NCBI GenBank assembly: GCA_002067045.1
Contig: MVPZ01000153.1
Coordinates: 1 to 7,762 of the forward strand
Reading direction: 5' to 3'
From: Methanomassiliicoccales archaeon PtaB.Bin134
Lineage (GTDB): Archaea > Thermoplasmatota > Thermoplasmata > Methanomassiliicoccales > UBA472
Length of the DNA stretch: 7,762 nt
Part shown: positions 1 through 5,406 of the stretch, piece by piece
Position numbering within the stretch: position 1 is the stretch's first letter
How the letters are laid out: each line of letters opens with the position of its first letter
Position numbers and translations under genes: made by a program
The notes under the pieces: model-generated
The model's database searches: none
The model's input: only the letters and a program-made list of their open reading frames with translations
What the model was told of the DNA's origin: nothing

Positions 1-570
1 GGGGAATACCGGTGGTTCGAATCCATATCCCGGGCCCTGCCGTCCGAGCTGGGGGAGGGGCAGTTCATCATCAGCAGCCGGGACATAAACGAGCGCAAGA
101 GGATGGAGCTGGAGATCGCCCGCAGGGAGATGCTGCTCAAGACGGTCTACGACAACTCCACGGAGATGATGGGGATGATATCGCTGAAGGGCGATATCCA
201 GATGGTGAACCGCCGGTTCTGCGAGATATCCGGCTACGAGGAGAGGGACCTCCTCTCCCATAACTTCCTGGACTTCGTGTCCCCTGAGAGCAGGGAAATG
301 GCGGCCCATAATCTCGAATTGAAGGCTGAAATGAGGGAGGAGAGGACCATGTATCGGGCCATGCTGCACCGGAAGGAAGGCTCCGACATATGGCTCGGGG
401 TCACCTCTCAGAGGATAGATGTACCCGGGGAGGAGGCTTTCGTCCTGGTCATGGGGAGGGAGCTTACCGAGGAGGATATGCGGGACTTCGCAGGAAGCCG
501 GAGCTCCGAAACGGCGGCGGGCACCTTATCGGTTATATCCCTCAAAACCCATGGGCCGGACGATACCTGA
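1..570 (+). CDS. PAS-domain sensor protein, C-terminal part (5' truncated by window edge)
   Basis: The reading frame is open from base 1, so the gene begins upstream; 189 residues are visible. Residues 1-34 look like the end of one PAS domain: GEYRWFES, then SRDINERKR, the usual PAS end followed by a linker helix. A second PAS domain covers roughly residues 40-165, with a linker helix, the NSTEMMGMIS start, the VNRRFCEISGYE segment typical of PAS cores, and a final FVLVMGRELTEED strand and helix. PAS domains bind ligands or cofactors, or mediate protein contacts in signalling. After the last PAS only about 25 low-complexity residues follow, so no histidine kinase, GGDEF or methyl-accepting output lies at this end; any output domain must be upstream. 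The protein is probably cytoplasmic here, as no membrane segment is seen. The stop overlaps the start of the next gene by one base. The ligand cannot be inferred. Confidence 0.85.
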   Translation, partial: GEYRWFESISRALPSELGEGQFIISSRDINERKRMELEIARREMLLKTVYDNSTEMMGMISLKGDIQMVNRRFCEISGYEERDLLSHNFLDFVSPESREMAAHNLELKAEMREERTMYRAMLHRKEGSDIWLGVTSQRIDVPGEEAFVLVMGRELTEEDMRDFAGSRSSETAAGTLSVISLKTHGPDDT

Positions 571-998
571 TGCAGAGATACGCGTCCTTTTTGCCCGAGG
601 AGATCGTGGAACGGCTGCAGCGCATGGCGGAGGTCCCGCTGGCGGTGCAGCTGGATATGCGTACGGAATCGATAACCGAGGACGGCGAGGTCACTGTGAC
701 CATGTTCGCCGGGGACAAGCTCAACGCCGTGGGCAGCGCGCACGGCGGGGCGGTGTTCTCCCTGGCCGACCAGGCCTTTGCGTTGGCCTCCAACCTGGGA
801 GCGGAACCGCAAGTGGCGCTGTGCGCCAGCATCAACTACCTGCGGCCGGGGAAGGGGCACCTGAAGGCTGTGGCCAGGAGGACCTTCGAGTCCCGCAACA
901 CCTCCCTGTACGAGGTAAGGGTGTTCGAGGAGGACGCTCTCATCGCCATCTTCCAGGGCACCGGCTACAAGCTCGGCAGGAAGCGCCCCGAGCAATGA
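570..998 (+). CDS. PaaI/YbgC-type hotdog-fold thioesterase
   Basis: The 142-residue protein has the length of a single hotdog domain. The signature lies at residues 52-69: N52, then H58-G59-G60, then D67 in LADQA, matching the PaaI-type thioesterase pattern in which the N/HGG region and an acidic residue on the central helix act on an acyl-CoA thioester. The following INYLRPGKG and the RTFESRNTSLYEVRVFEED strands are typical of the family. Expected activity is hydrolysis of acyl- or aryl-CoA in the cytoplasm; the substrate cannot be read from sequence. The ATG at 570 is chosen because it overlaps the upstream stop (TGATG), giving translational coupling, and leaves a normal N-terminal helix. 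A second in-frame ATG at 624 (residue 19) is possible but would remove that helix. No strong Shine-Dalgarno sequence is visible, which fits coupling. Confident of family, not of substrate. Confidence 0.88.
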   Translation: MQRYASFLPEEIVERLQRMAEVPLAVQLDMRTESITEDGEVTVTMFAGDKLNAVGSAHGGAVFSLADQAFALASNLGAEPQVALCASINYLRPGKGHLKAVARRTFESRNTSLYEVRVFEEDALIAIFQGTGYKLGRKRPEQ

Positions 999-1030
999 TC
1001 CTTGGTCCTGAGACACCCTCCCCATTCCCT

Positions 1031-1139
1031 TGCCCGGGGCAGAAGGTTAGGCGTTGCCGCGTGACAAGGCGGCATTATCCTTGCTGAGGTGCATCCTGCG
1101 GCCCCACTCCCCTTGCTGCCATTGGGATCGGCACCAATG
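1031..1139. other. Cluster of three short inverted repeats in the convergent gap
   Basis: The gap 999-1244 lies between the thioesterase stop and the prenyltransferase stop. It holds no credible gene. It has an 11-bp palindrome with 5-bp arms (1031-1041, TGCCCGGGGCA), and two hairpins with the same geometry of 6-bp stem and 8-nt loop: TGCCGC/GCGGCA at 1055-1060/1069-1074, and CATTGG/CCAATG at 1120-1125/1134-1139. No T-run follows any of them closely on the plus strand. They could help end transcription of the thioesterase mRNA, or could be chance in GC-rich DNA. Confidence 0.3.
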
Positions 1140-1244
1140 TGAGGGACGATCAATCCGTTAACCCAGTTCGGGGAGGGGAAAAACGGAGGACCCCGTATCA
1201 AATCGACGAATGTGACCTTCATGCGGACCACGTGCCATGCAGGC

Positions 1245-2090
1245 TCACAGTATGACCACCAGGAAAATGGCCACGATGAAGAGCGTCATGGTCAGGTACA
1301 GTGTCCTCTGGACGCTGCGGCCCTCCTCCGGAGTGGAGGAACGCCATAGCTTTACGACCAGGTACGCCACGGCAGCGTCCGCGACAATGATTAGTAACAG
1401 GTAGTACCACCCCAGCCATCCGACGATGAAAGGCACCGTCCCCAGGGCCATGAACGAGACGAACAGGAGGGTGACCAGGGAGAGAGCGGCCCTCCGGCCG
1501 TACAGCCTGGCTATGGAACGGGAACCGATCAGCGCATCGCCCTCCGCGTCCATGACCCCGCCGGACACCTCCTCGGCCAGGTCGAACAGCGAGGCCATGA
1601 TGGCGAAGGTCCATACCAGTCCGCTATCCGGCCTTCCGGCCATCATGCCTCCCAGTACGAAGGTCATGCCCACCGACAGGGCCACGATGGCGTTGCCCGG
1701 CAGCCCCAGGCGCTTGAGCCTCCAGTTGTACAGCAGGCCCAGTATCCAGATGAGGACGGTGAACGCCAGGACCAGAGGCCCCTGTGATGCGGCGATGGAC
1801 AGCCCGGCCGCGGACAGGATCGCGGTGAATGCCGCCACCTCGGGGACGCTGACCCGGCCGGACGGCAGCGGCCTGTCCGGATGGTTCACCCGGTCCACCT
1901 CCAGGTCGAAGAGGTCGTTGGAGACCATCTCCGCCCCCGATATCAGGAAGCCGATGAGGAAGCCGAAGAGCGCCGGCCAGGCCTCGGGCGCCTCGCCCAA
2001 GGCCAGGGCCTGGCCTACGATGACGCATATCCCGGCGGCCACCGGCAGCTCGGGCTTCAGTAGCCCCAGCAAGGAGCGGACCTTTTCCAT
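1245..2090 (-). CDS. UbiA-family prenyltransferase, digeranylgeranylglyceryl phosphate synthase-like
   Basis: A 281-residue polytopic membrane protein with about eight or nine hydrophobic helices, the normal size for UbiA enzymes. The first Asp-rich motif is at residues 58-66 (NDLFDLEVD, N58, D59, D62, D66), followed by the NHPDRPLPSG stretch seen in archaeal members; these residues bind the Mg-diphosphate of the prenyl donor. YNWRLKRLG (121-129) and the second motif, with D170, E173, D181 and D185 (MDAEGD), complete the active site. The archaeal family includes the enzyme adding the second geranylgeranyl chain to geranylgeranylglyceryl phosphate in ether-lipid synthesis, the likeliest role. 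Aromatic prenyltransferases of quinone or haem pathways are the alternative, since UbiA paralogues are hard to separate by eye. Start: the only ATG near the first helix, about 32 nt after a TATA-like box. The Cache-sensor gene lies 69 bp upstream on the same strand. Confidence 0.87.
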   Translation of the reverse strand: MEKVRSLLGLLKPELPVAAGICVIVGQALALGEAPEAWPALFGFLIGFLISGAEMVSNDLFDLEVDRVNHPDRPLPSGRVSVPEVAAFTAILSAAGLSIAASQGPLVLAFTVLIWILGLLYNWRLKRLGLPGNAIVALSVGMTFVLGGMMAGRPDSGLVWTFAIMASLFDLAEEVSGGVMDAEGDALIGSRSIARLYGRRAALSLVTLLFVSFMALGTVPFIVGWLGWYYLLLIIVADAAVAYLVVKLWRSSTPEEGRSVQRTLYLTMTLFIVAIFLVVIL

Positions 2091-2118
2091 GTGCCCTGCA
2101 ACGGATTGACGGATATGA

Positions 2119-2126
2119 TGATAAAA
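2119..2126 (-). promoter_or_regulatory. TATA-like box for the UbiA gene
   Basis: On the minus strand this reads TTTTATCA inside an AT-rich island, centred about 32 nt before the ATG at 2090. Archaeal TATA boxes sit about 26 nt before the start of transcription, so the mRNA would begin a few bases before the ATG with a very short leader. A weak AGGG just before the ATG is the only candidate ribosome site. It lies just downstream of the 2135-2153 hairpin, so the gene probably has its own promoter rather than relying on the sensor gene. Confidence 0.45.
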
Positions 2127-2134
2127 TGGATGGG

Positions 2135-2153
2135 GGGCGCCTTTCCGGCGCCC
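2135..2153 (-). terminator. GC-rich hairpin after the Cache-sensor stop codon
   Basis: A perfect 7-bp stem, GGGCGCC/GGCGCCC, with a 5-nt loop (GGAAA on the minus strand) begins 6 bases after the sensor stop codon. On the minus strand it is followed by CCCATCCATTTTATC, with only a four-T tract about nine bases on. It could end the sensor transcript or protect its 3' end. The stem is far stronger than others in this window, but the weak T-run makes it an imperfect intrinsic terminator. Confidence 0.45.
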
Positions 2154-2159
2154 TTTCGC

Positions 2160-3017
2160 TCACAGCACATGGATGAACAGCAGGGTCCAGGACATGCCGT
2201 GCATGCCGAAGCCGGCCCAGTAGACCTCCTTGGTGACCAGCTCCCCGGAGTCCAGGGACTCGTAGTACTCGTATGTGCCGTACCCGTTGTTCGACTCCAG
2301 CAACTGGTGCATGAACTCCAGGGTCTCGGTGTAGTTGGCGTAGGCGGGATCGGTGAACAGGTTGCGGCCGATCTGGTCCTCATCGGTGTCGTAGACCTCC
2401 AGCCCGTCGTCCTGCAGGCAGGTGATCTGGAATCCGGTTGCGAGGTCCAGGGCCTCCACCTTGTCCCTGAGCAGGGATTCGATGTCCAGGGTCACGGAAA
2501 GGCTTCCGATGAAGCGGCCCTCCGCGTCGAACACCGGCAGCTGCATGTCCGAGGCCATGAACCCCTCGACCATCATGAACACCTGGCTCATCACGGGCAT
2601 GTGCGTGGTGATCATCCGCTGCACCTGCTCCTGACCGCTGATGTTCACTCCCTCCGCCCCATGATAGGCCGAGGGCTCGGAGGCCACGATCACGCCCTGC
2701 GGGTCGATGGTCACCGCGTCAATGCCGTAGGTGACGTTGTCCAGCACCTCGTTCATGACCGCCCGCGCCTCAGTCCCGTTGAGGCCGATGGCGCCCAGAA
2801 TGGCGGCGCCCTTGGCCAGTTCATCGCTGACCTGCACGATCTCTTCCTGCACGTCCGACTGCAGGGCCATCAGGGCGCGGTAGACGTCCTCGCGGACGGC
2901 CAGCTCGTCCCTCTCCTGGCGCAGCTCCTCGCTCTGAAGATAGAAATTCGCGGCCACGGCGCTGGCCACTACCAGAAATGCCACGGCTGCGGTGATTATG
3001 TACCTACTCTTGTCCAC
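2160..3017 (-). CDS. Membrane-anchored double-Cache sensor protein without an output domain
   Basis: With the GTG start at 3017 the protein has 285 residues. One hydrophobic helix (about 6-23, YIITAAVAFLVVASAVAA) serves as a signal anchor. A long charged helix (about 27-80) leads into two Cache lobes. The first has VTIDPQGVIVAS and PVFDAEGRFIGSLSVTLDI; the second has the DTDEDQIGRNLF signature and the closing VYWAGFGMHGMSWTLLFIHV strands. Such dCache domains bind small ligands outside the membrane in chemoreceptors and histidine kinases. Here the chain stops at the end of the domain, with no second membrane helix, HAMP, kinase or signalling domain, so it would need a partner or act as a binding protein. 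Start choice: the frame runs upstream to an ATG at 3065, but a TATA-like box lies between the two, so the GTG fits transcription better. Longer extensions would run antisense into the flavodoxin gene. Confidence 0.78.
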   Translation of the reverse strand: MDKSRYIITAAVAFLVVASAVAANFYLQSEELRQERDELAVREDVYRALMALQSDVQEEIVQVSDELAKGAAILGAIGLNGTEARAVMNEVLDNVTYGIDAVTIDPQGVIVASEPSAYHGAEGVNISGQEQVQRMITTHMPVMSQVFMMVEGFMASDMQLPVFDAEGRFIGSLSVTLDIESLLRDKVEALDLATGFQITCLQDDGLEVYDTDEDQIGRNLFTDPAYANYTETLEFMHQLLESNNGYGTYEYYESLDSGELVTKEVYWAGFGMHGMSWTLLFIHVL

Positions 3018-3048
3018 AGGAACCCCGGGCGTAAAATCCTGACGTCCG

Positions 3049-3058
3049 GATAAATATC
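3049..3058 (-). promoter_or_regulatory. TATA-like box for the Cache-sensor gene
   Basis: The minus strand reads GATATTTATC here, a good archaeal TATA match centred about 36 nt before the GTG at 3017. The predicted leader is about 10 nt. The upstream in-frame ATG (3065) lies before this box, which is the main reason for preferring the GTG start. A near-symmetrical CGTTGATAACG (3078-3088) lies about 20 bases upstream of the box and could be an operator, but it may be chance. Confidence 0.55.
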
Positions 3059-3106
3059 TTCGCATGCCGTTGCTCGCCGTTGATAACGATGTCGGCTCCG
3101 GGGTCG

Positions 3107-3117
3107 AAATATTATTA
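3107..3117 (+). promoter_or_regulatory. TATA-like box for the flavodoxin gene
   Basis: AAATATTATTA, preceded by CG and purines that could serve as a BRE, is centred about 38 nt before the flavodoxin ATG. Transcription would start near 3138, leaving about a 12-nt leader that contains the GGGGA ribosome-site candidate at 3140-3144. It forms a divergent pair with the Cache-sensor promoter about 50 bp away. Confidence 0.5.
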
Positions 3118-3149
3118 GTGCACAGGGGAATAGCATCCCGGGGAAAATC

Positions 3150-3629
3150 ATGAAGGTCGAGATGTATCACGCATCGAAGTACGGCAACGGGGAGAAGGTG
3201 GTGGCCTACCTGCAGGGGCTGCTGGTGGCCAAGGGACACGAGGTCGGCTATCGACACATAAGGGACGCCAAGCCCAAGGAGCTGCCGGCGGCGGACCTCT
3301 ACGTGTTCTGCGCGCCGACCAGGATCGGGAAGCCGATAGGAAAGATGAGGAGGTTCCTGAAGAAGGCCAGGCTGCCTGACGGAGCTAGGTACGCGCTCAT
3401 AGCCACGCACGGCGAGCCCGTCCCGGACAAGAAGACCGGGAAGATGCCGTTGCCCGAGGAGATAGAGAAGTTCCAGCAGAACATACCCACCATGGAATCC
3501 ATTCTGAAGGGGAAAGGCGCCTCCAAGGTGGCCGACCTGAAGGTGTACGTGGTGGGCACGACCATGAAGGGACCTTTGACCGAGGGATGGGAGGAGAGGG
3601 TCGCGAGGTTCGCGGCCTCCCTGCTCTGA
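3150..3629 (+). CDS. Flavodoxin-family protein
   Basis: The 159-residue protein has flavodoxin length and alternating beta/alpha order. It starts with a hydrophobic strand (MKVEMYHA) and a phosphate-loop region at residues 7-14 (HASKYGNG), the place of the S/T-x-T-G-N-T loop that holds the FMN phosphate in classical flavodoxins. Later strands are ADLYVFCAPTRIG (48-60), RYALIATHGEP (80-90) and LKVYVVGTTM (130-139), whose following loops would contact the isoalloxazine ring. The protein should bind FMN and carry electrons in the cytoplasm; the partner is unknown. The loop is SKYGNG, as in flavodoxin relatives closer to the HemG-like group, and FMN binding is not certain. The Lys-rich segment 92-110 is an insertion before the last strand. 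The ATG has a GGGGA site 5 bases upstream. It is transcribed alone, between its own TATA box and a T-rich terminator. Confidence 0.82.
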   Translation: MKVEMYHASKYGNGEKVVAYLQGLLVAKGHEVGYRHIRDAKPKELPAADLYVFCAPTRIGKPIGKMRRFLKKARLPDGARYALIATHGEPVPDKKTGKMPLPEEIEKFQQNIPTMESILKGKGASKVADLKVYVVGTTMKGPLTEGWEERVARFAASLL

Positions 3630-3633
3630 GCCG

Positions 3634-3670
3634 GGCCCTATTTTTATTTTATTATATTCTATTTTATTTA
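3634..3670 (+). terminator. T-rich terminator after the flavodoxin gene
   Basis: Five bases after the stop codon, a short GGGCCC is followed by about 30 bases made mainly of T and A with several T-tracts (ATTTTTATTTTATTA and ATTTTATTTA). This is the form of many archaeal terminators, which need a U-rich tract but no strong stem. It stands out sharply from the GC-rich surroundings. Confidence 0.7.
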
Positions 3671-3719
3671 CATCTGGATAGCATCTAGACACCTCTTATC
3701 ATACCAATTGTTTCTGCCG

Positions 3720-3729
3720 TTTTTATATA
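3720..3729 (+). promoter_or_regulatory. Strong TATA box for the ICMT-like gene
   Basis: TTTTTATATA is the best TATA match in the window. It is centred about 68 nt before the ATG at 3794, so transcription should begin near 3751 and give a leader of roughly 42 nt. That is longer than predicted for neighbouring genes, and it carries a clear Shine-Dalgarno sequence (AAAGGTGAG, 3782-3790). Confidence 0.65.
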
Positions 3730-3750
3730 TGCGGACCAGGGTGCGGCGGT

Positions 3751-3765
3751 TGCCGGATAACGGCA
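3751..3765. promoter_or_regulatory. Inverted repeat at the predicted transcription start of the ICMT-like gene
   Basis: TGCCG-GATAA-CGGCA is a perfect inverted repeat with 5-bp arms and a 5-nt centre. It lies where transcription from the 3720-3729 TATA box should begin. It could be a repressor site that blocks polymerase, or a small hairpin at the very 5' end of the mRNA. The arms are short, so chance is possible. Confidence 0.35.
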
Positions 3766-3793
3766 TGAGATTCAAGATCACAAAGGTGAGAAG

Positions 3794-4411
3794 ATGTTGG
3801 AAGAGGACATTTGGAGTCATTTCGGGCAATGGGGCGCGGTCGCGGTGTGGATAGGAATCTACGCGGTCTTCCTGCTCTTCATCCCGTTCTACAAGAAGAG
3901 CCAGCTTAAGCCCGCCGGAACCTACATCGCGTTCGTGGTGGCCTTCGCCCTGGAGATGTTCGGGATACCGTTCAGCATGTACGCCATCGGATGGGCCTTC
4001 GGATACACCCTCCCGGAGGGAGTGTTCTGGGGACACACCCTGGGCAGCTACATCGGCCTCTCAGGCATGTACATCGGGCTGATGGTCTCCCTGATCGGGC
4101 TGGGCCTGGTCGTGGTGGGCTGGAGGCAGATACACAAGGGATACTGGAGCAAGGAGGAGGGCCAGGGCAGGCTGATCACCTCTGGCATCTACGGCTACAT
4201 CAGGCACCCGCAATACACCGGGTTCTTCCTGATCACCCTGGGCATGATGCTGGAGTGGGCCACCCTGCCGCTCGTCGTCCTGTACGCCCTGCTGCTGGTC
4301 ATGTACTACCGCCTGGCCAGGAAGGAGGAGAAGGACATGATGGAGGAGTTCGGCTCGGAGTACGCGGAATACCGCGCCCGCACCAAGATGTTCATCCCCG
4401 GGCTGGTCTGA
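3794..4411 (+). CDS. ICMT/PEMT-like membrane methyltransferase family protein
   Basis: A 205-residue integral membrane protein with hydrophobic helices at about 13-31, 43-65, 88-109 and a final hairpin at about 141-172. The C-terminal third carries the family signature: GIYGYIRHPQYTG (131-143, with R137, H138, P139, Y141), then R176-x-E178-E179, FGSEY (186-190), Y193 and a closing FIP. These residues bind S-adenosylmethionine and line the active site in isoprenylcysteine carboxyl methyltransferase and its relatives. Prokaryotic members methylate unknown substrates, and archaea lack the usual prenylated-protein pathway, so a lipid or other small hydrophobic substrate is a guess. The ATG is supported by AAAGGTGAG three bases upstream. 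It has its own TATA box, a longer leader with an inverted repeat, and converges on the iminopeptidase gene, with stops 38 bp apart. Family is clear; function is not. Confidence 0.85.
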   Translation: MLEEDIWSHFGQWGAVAVWIGIYAVFLLFIPFYKKSQLKPAGTYIAFVVAFALEMFGIPFSMYAIGWAFGYTLPEGVFWGHTLGSYIGLSGMYIGLMVSLIGLGLVVVGWRQIHKGYWSKEEGQGRLITSGIYGYIRHPQYTGFFLITLGMMLEWATLPLVVLYALLLVMYYRLARKEEKDMMEEFGSEYAEYRARTKMFIPGLV

Positions 4412-4433
4412 GACCGGCCCTGAAAACCATTTC

Positions 4434-4463
4434 CGGGGCCCTGTCCCCGTCACCCATCTTTTT
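4434..4463 (+). terminator. Possible hairpin and T-run after the ICMT-like gene
   Basis: A 5-bp stem CGGGG/CCCCG (4434-4438/4445-4449) is followed ten bases later by five Ts (4459-4463). It begins 22 bases after the stop codon and runs into the 3' end of the convergent iminopeptidase gene. It is weak and short, but it is the only candidate terminator for the ICMT-like transcript. Confidence 0.3.
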
Positions 4464-5313
4464 CATTGAGGAAGCCGCGCACGGCGGACAGGAATTCCTC
4501 TTCGCTCTCCAGGTGGTGCATGTGCGAGGCGCCCTTGAACTCCACGACCCTGGAGTAGGGAGTGAGCTCAGCGTACCGCCTGGTGGTCTCCGGGGTGGCC
4601 TCGTCGAACTCCCCGCAGGTGTAGAGCACCGGGCTGCGGATGCTGGACAGGAAACCGGTAACGTCCGCATCCTTCAGGCCCCCGGTGAGGGTGAACTCGC
4701 TGGGACCCCACATGCTGTTGTAGACCTCCAGGCCCATGCCCTGCATGGAGCGGTTCAGGGCATCCGGCCAGTTCTTCATTCGACACACGTGGCGACGGTA
4801 GAAGACGTCCATGGCCTGGGCGTATTTCACGGAGGCGTAGTCCCCCCGGGCCTCGCAGTCCAGGATGGCGCTGCGCTCCTTCTCCGGCAACCCGGCCACG
4901 TGCCGCCGCTGGTCCTGGTCCCACAGGGGGCTGCTGAGGTAGGGGGCGCTCAGGACGAGGGAGGCCAGGCGGCCCTGGCCCTTCATCTGGGCGTAGAGCA
5001 CGGCCAGCATGCTGCCCCAGGACTGCCCAAGAAGGTGGAACCTCTGCAGCCCCAGGTGCCGCACCAGCCGGTCCAGCTCGTCCACGAAGCGTTCGGCCGT
5101 CCACAGCGAACGGTCCCGGGGGCGGTCGGACCTCCCGCCGCCCAGCTGATCGTAGAGCACCACCATCCTGTCATCCGAAAGGGACAGGATGTTCTCCAGG
5201 TAATCGTGCGTGGCCCCGGGGCCCCCGTGCAGGCACACCAGGGGAACACCGCCGGCCCCGGCGGTCCTGTACCATATGCTGCCCCCCTCGACCTCCAATC
5301 TTCCGTCCATCAT
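4450..5313 (-). CDS. pip: Proline iminopeptidase, alpha/beta hydrolase (tricorn factor F1-like)
   Basis: From the ATG at 5313 the protein has 287 residues, close to Thermoplasma tricorn-interacting factor F1. The alpha/beta-hydrolase layout is clear: oxyanion motif HGGPG (29-33), YDQLGGGRSD (54-63), nucleophile S98 in GQSWG, acid D237 in GEFDE, and H264 in GASHMHH. GPSEFTLTG (203-211) and the Glu after the catalytic Asp match positions that, as I recall, hold the substrate amino terminus in F1. It should remove N-terminal residues, chiefly proline, from short peptides made by the proteasome or tricorn protease (family S33, cytoplasmic, no signal peptide). Start: an upstream in-frame ATG at 5361 would add 16 residues. 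That stretch uses codons rare here (TTT, ATT, TGT, CAT) and holds a TATA-like box 33 nt before 5313, so the shorter form is preferred. The FN3 gene lies upstream on the same strand. Confidence 0.88.
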   Translation of the reverse strand: MMDGRLEVEGGSIWYRTAGAGGVPLVCLHGGPGATHDYLENILSLSDDRMVVLYDQLGGGRSDRPRDRSLWTAERFVDELDRLVRHLGLQRFHLLGQSWGSMLAVLYAQMKGQGRLASLVLSAPYLSSPLWDQDQRRHVAGLPEKERSAILDCEARGDYASVKYAQAMDVFYRRHVCRMKNWPDALNRSMQGMGLEVYNSMWGPSEFTLTGGLKDADVTGFLSSIRSPVLYTCGEFDEATPETTRRYAELTPYSRVVEFKGASHMHHLESEEEFLSAVRGFLNEKDG

Positions 5314-5343
5314 CGTCGCCGGGAGCTGATGACATGGGCGCTG

Positions 5344-5349
5344 AATAAA
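5344..5349 (-). promoter_or_regulatory. TATA-like box for the iminopeptidase gene
   Basis: The minus strand reads CTTTATTC, core TTTATT, centred about 33 nt before the ATG at 5313. This matches the spacing seen before the UbiA and Cache genes and implies a leader of only a few bases. It is weak as a sequence match; the agreement in spacing is the main support. Confidence 0.35.
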
Positions 5350-5368
5350 GGGATAGGCCATGATTGCG

Positions 5369-5373
5369 AAAAA
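5369..5373 (-). terminator. Possible T-run terminator of the FN3 surface-protein gene
   Basis: On the minus strand the 45-odd bases after the FN3 stop hold C/T-rich sequence ending in CATTCTCATTTTTCG. The five Ts could end the FN3 transcript before the iminopeptidase gene. There is no stem. If it does not act, the two genes are co-transcribed. Confidence 0.25.
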
Positions 5374-5406
5374 TGAGAATGGGAAGGGGTTTGGAAGGCG
5401 GGGCGC

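Noticed and set aside
14..25. GGTTCGAATCC resembles the T-arm of a tRNA
   Set aside because: It lies inside the PAS reading frame (YRWFES) and nothing like an acceptor stem or CCA end follows.
408..1025. Minus-strand open frame opposite the PAS and thioesterase genes
   Set aside because: It is antisense to two genes with clear motifs and shows no domain of its own.
965..1231. Minus-strand 88-codon frame in the convergent gap
   Set aside because: It overlaps the thioesterase end, has no ribosome site or domain, and shows unusual codon use, so it is not supported as a gene.
2091..3053. Plus-strand open frame (320 codons) opposite the Cache gene
   Set aside because: The composition is His/Val/Gly-rich with no recognisable domain, and it is exactly antisense to a gene with a signal anchor and Cache motifs.
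3018..3692. Upstream extension of the Cache frame, up to 510 residues in total
   Set aside because: The extra part runs antisense through the flavodoxin gene, has no domain character, and lies before the TATA-like box.
3765..3854. Small upstream frame (29 codons, basic peptide) overlapping the ICMT-like start
   Set aside because: Its ATG has no ribosome site and the peptide shows no recognisable feature; it is probably chance.
3991..5376. Long plus-strand open frame (461 codons) across the ICMT-like and iminopeptidase genes
   Set aside because: It is antisense to the iminopeptidase and out of frame with the methyltransferase, both with clear family motifs. The translation is Gly/Pro/Arg/His-rich low complexity, typical of shadow frames in GC-rich DNA.
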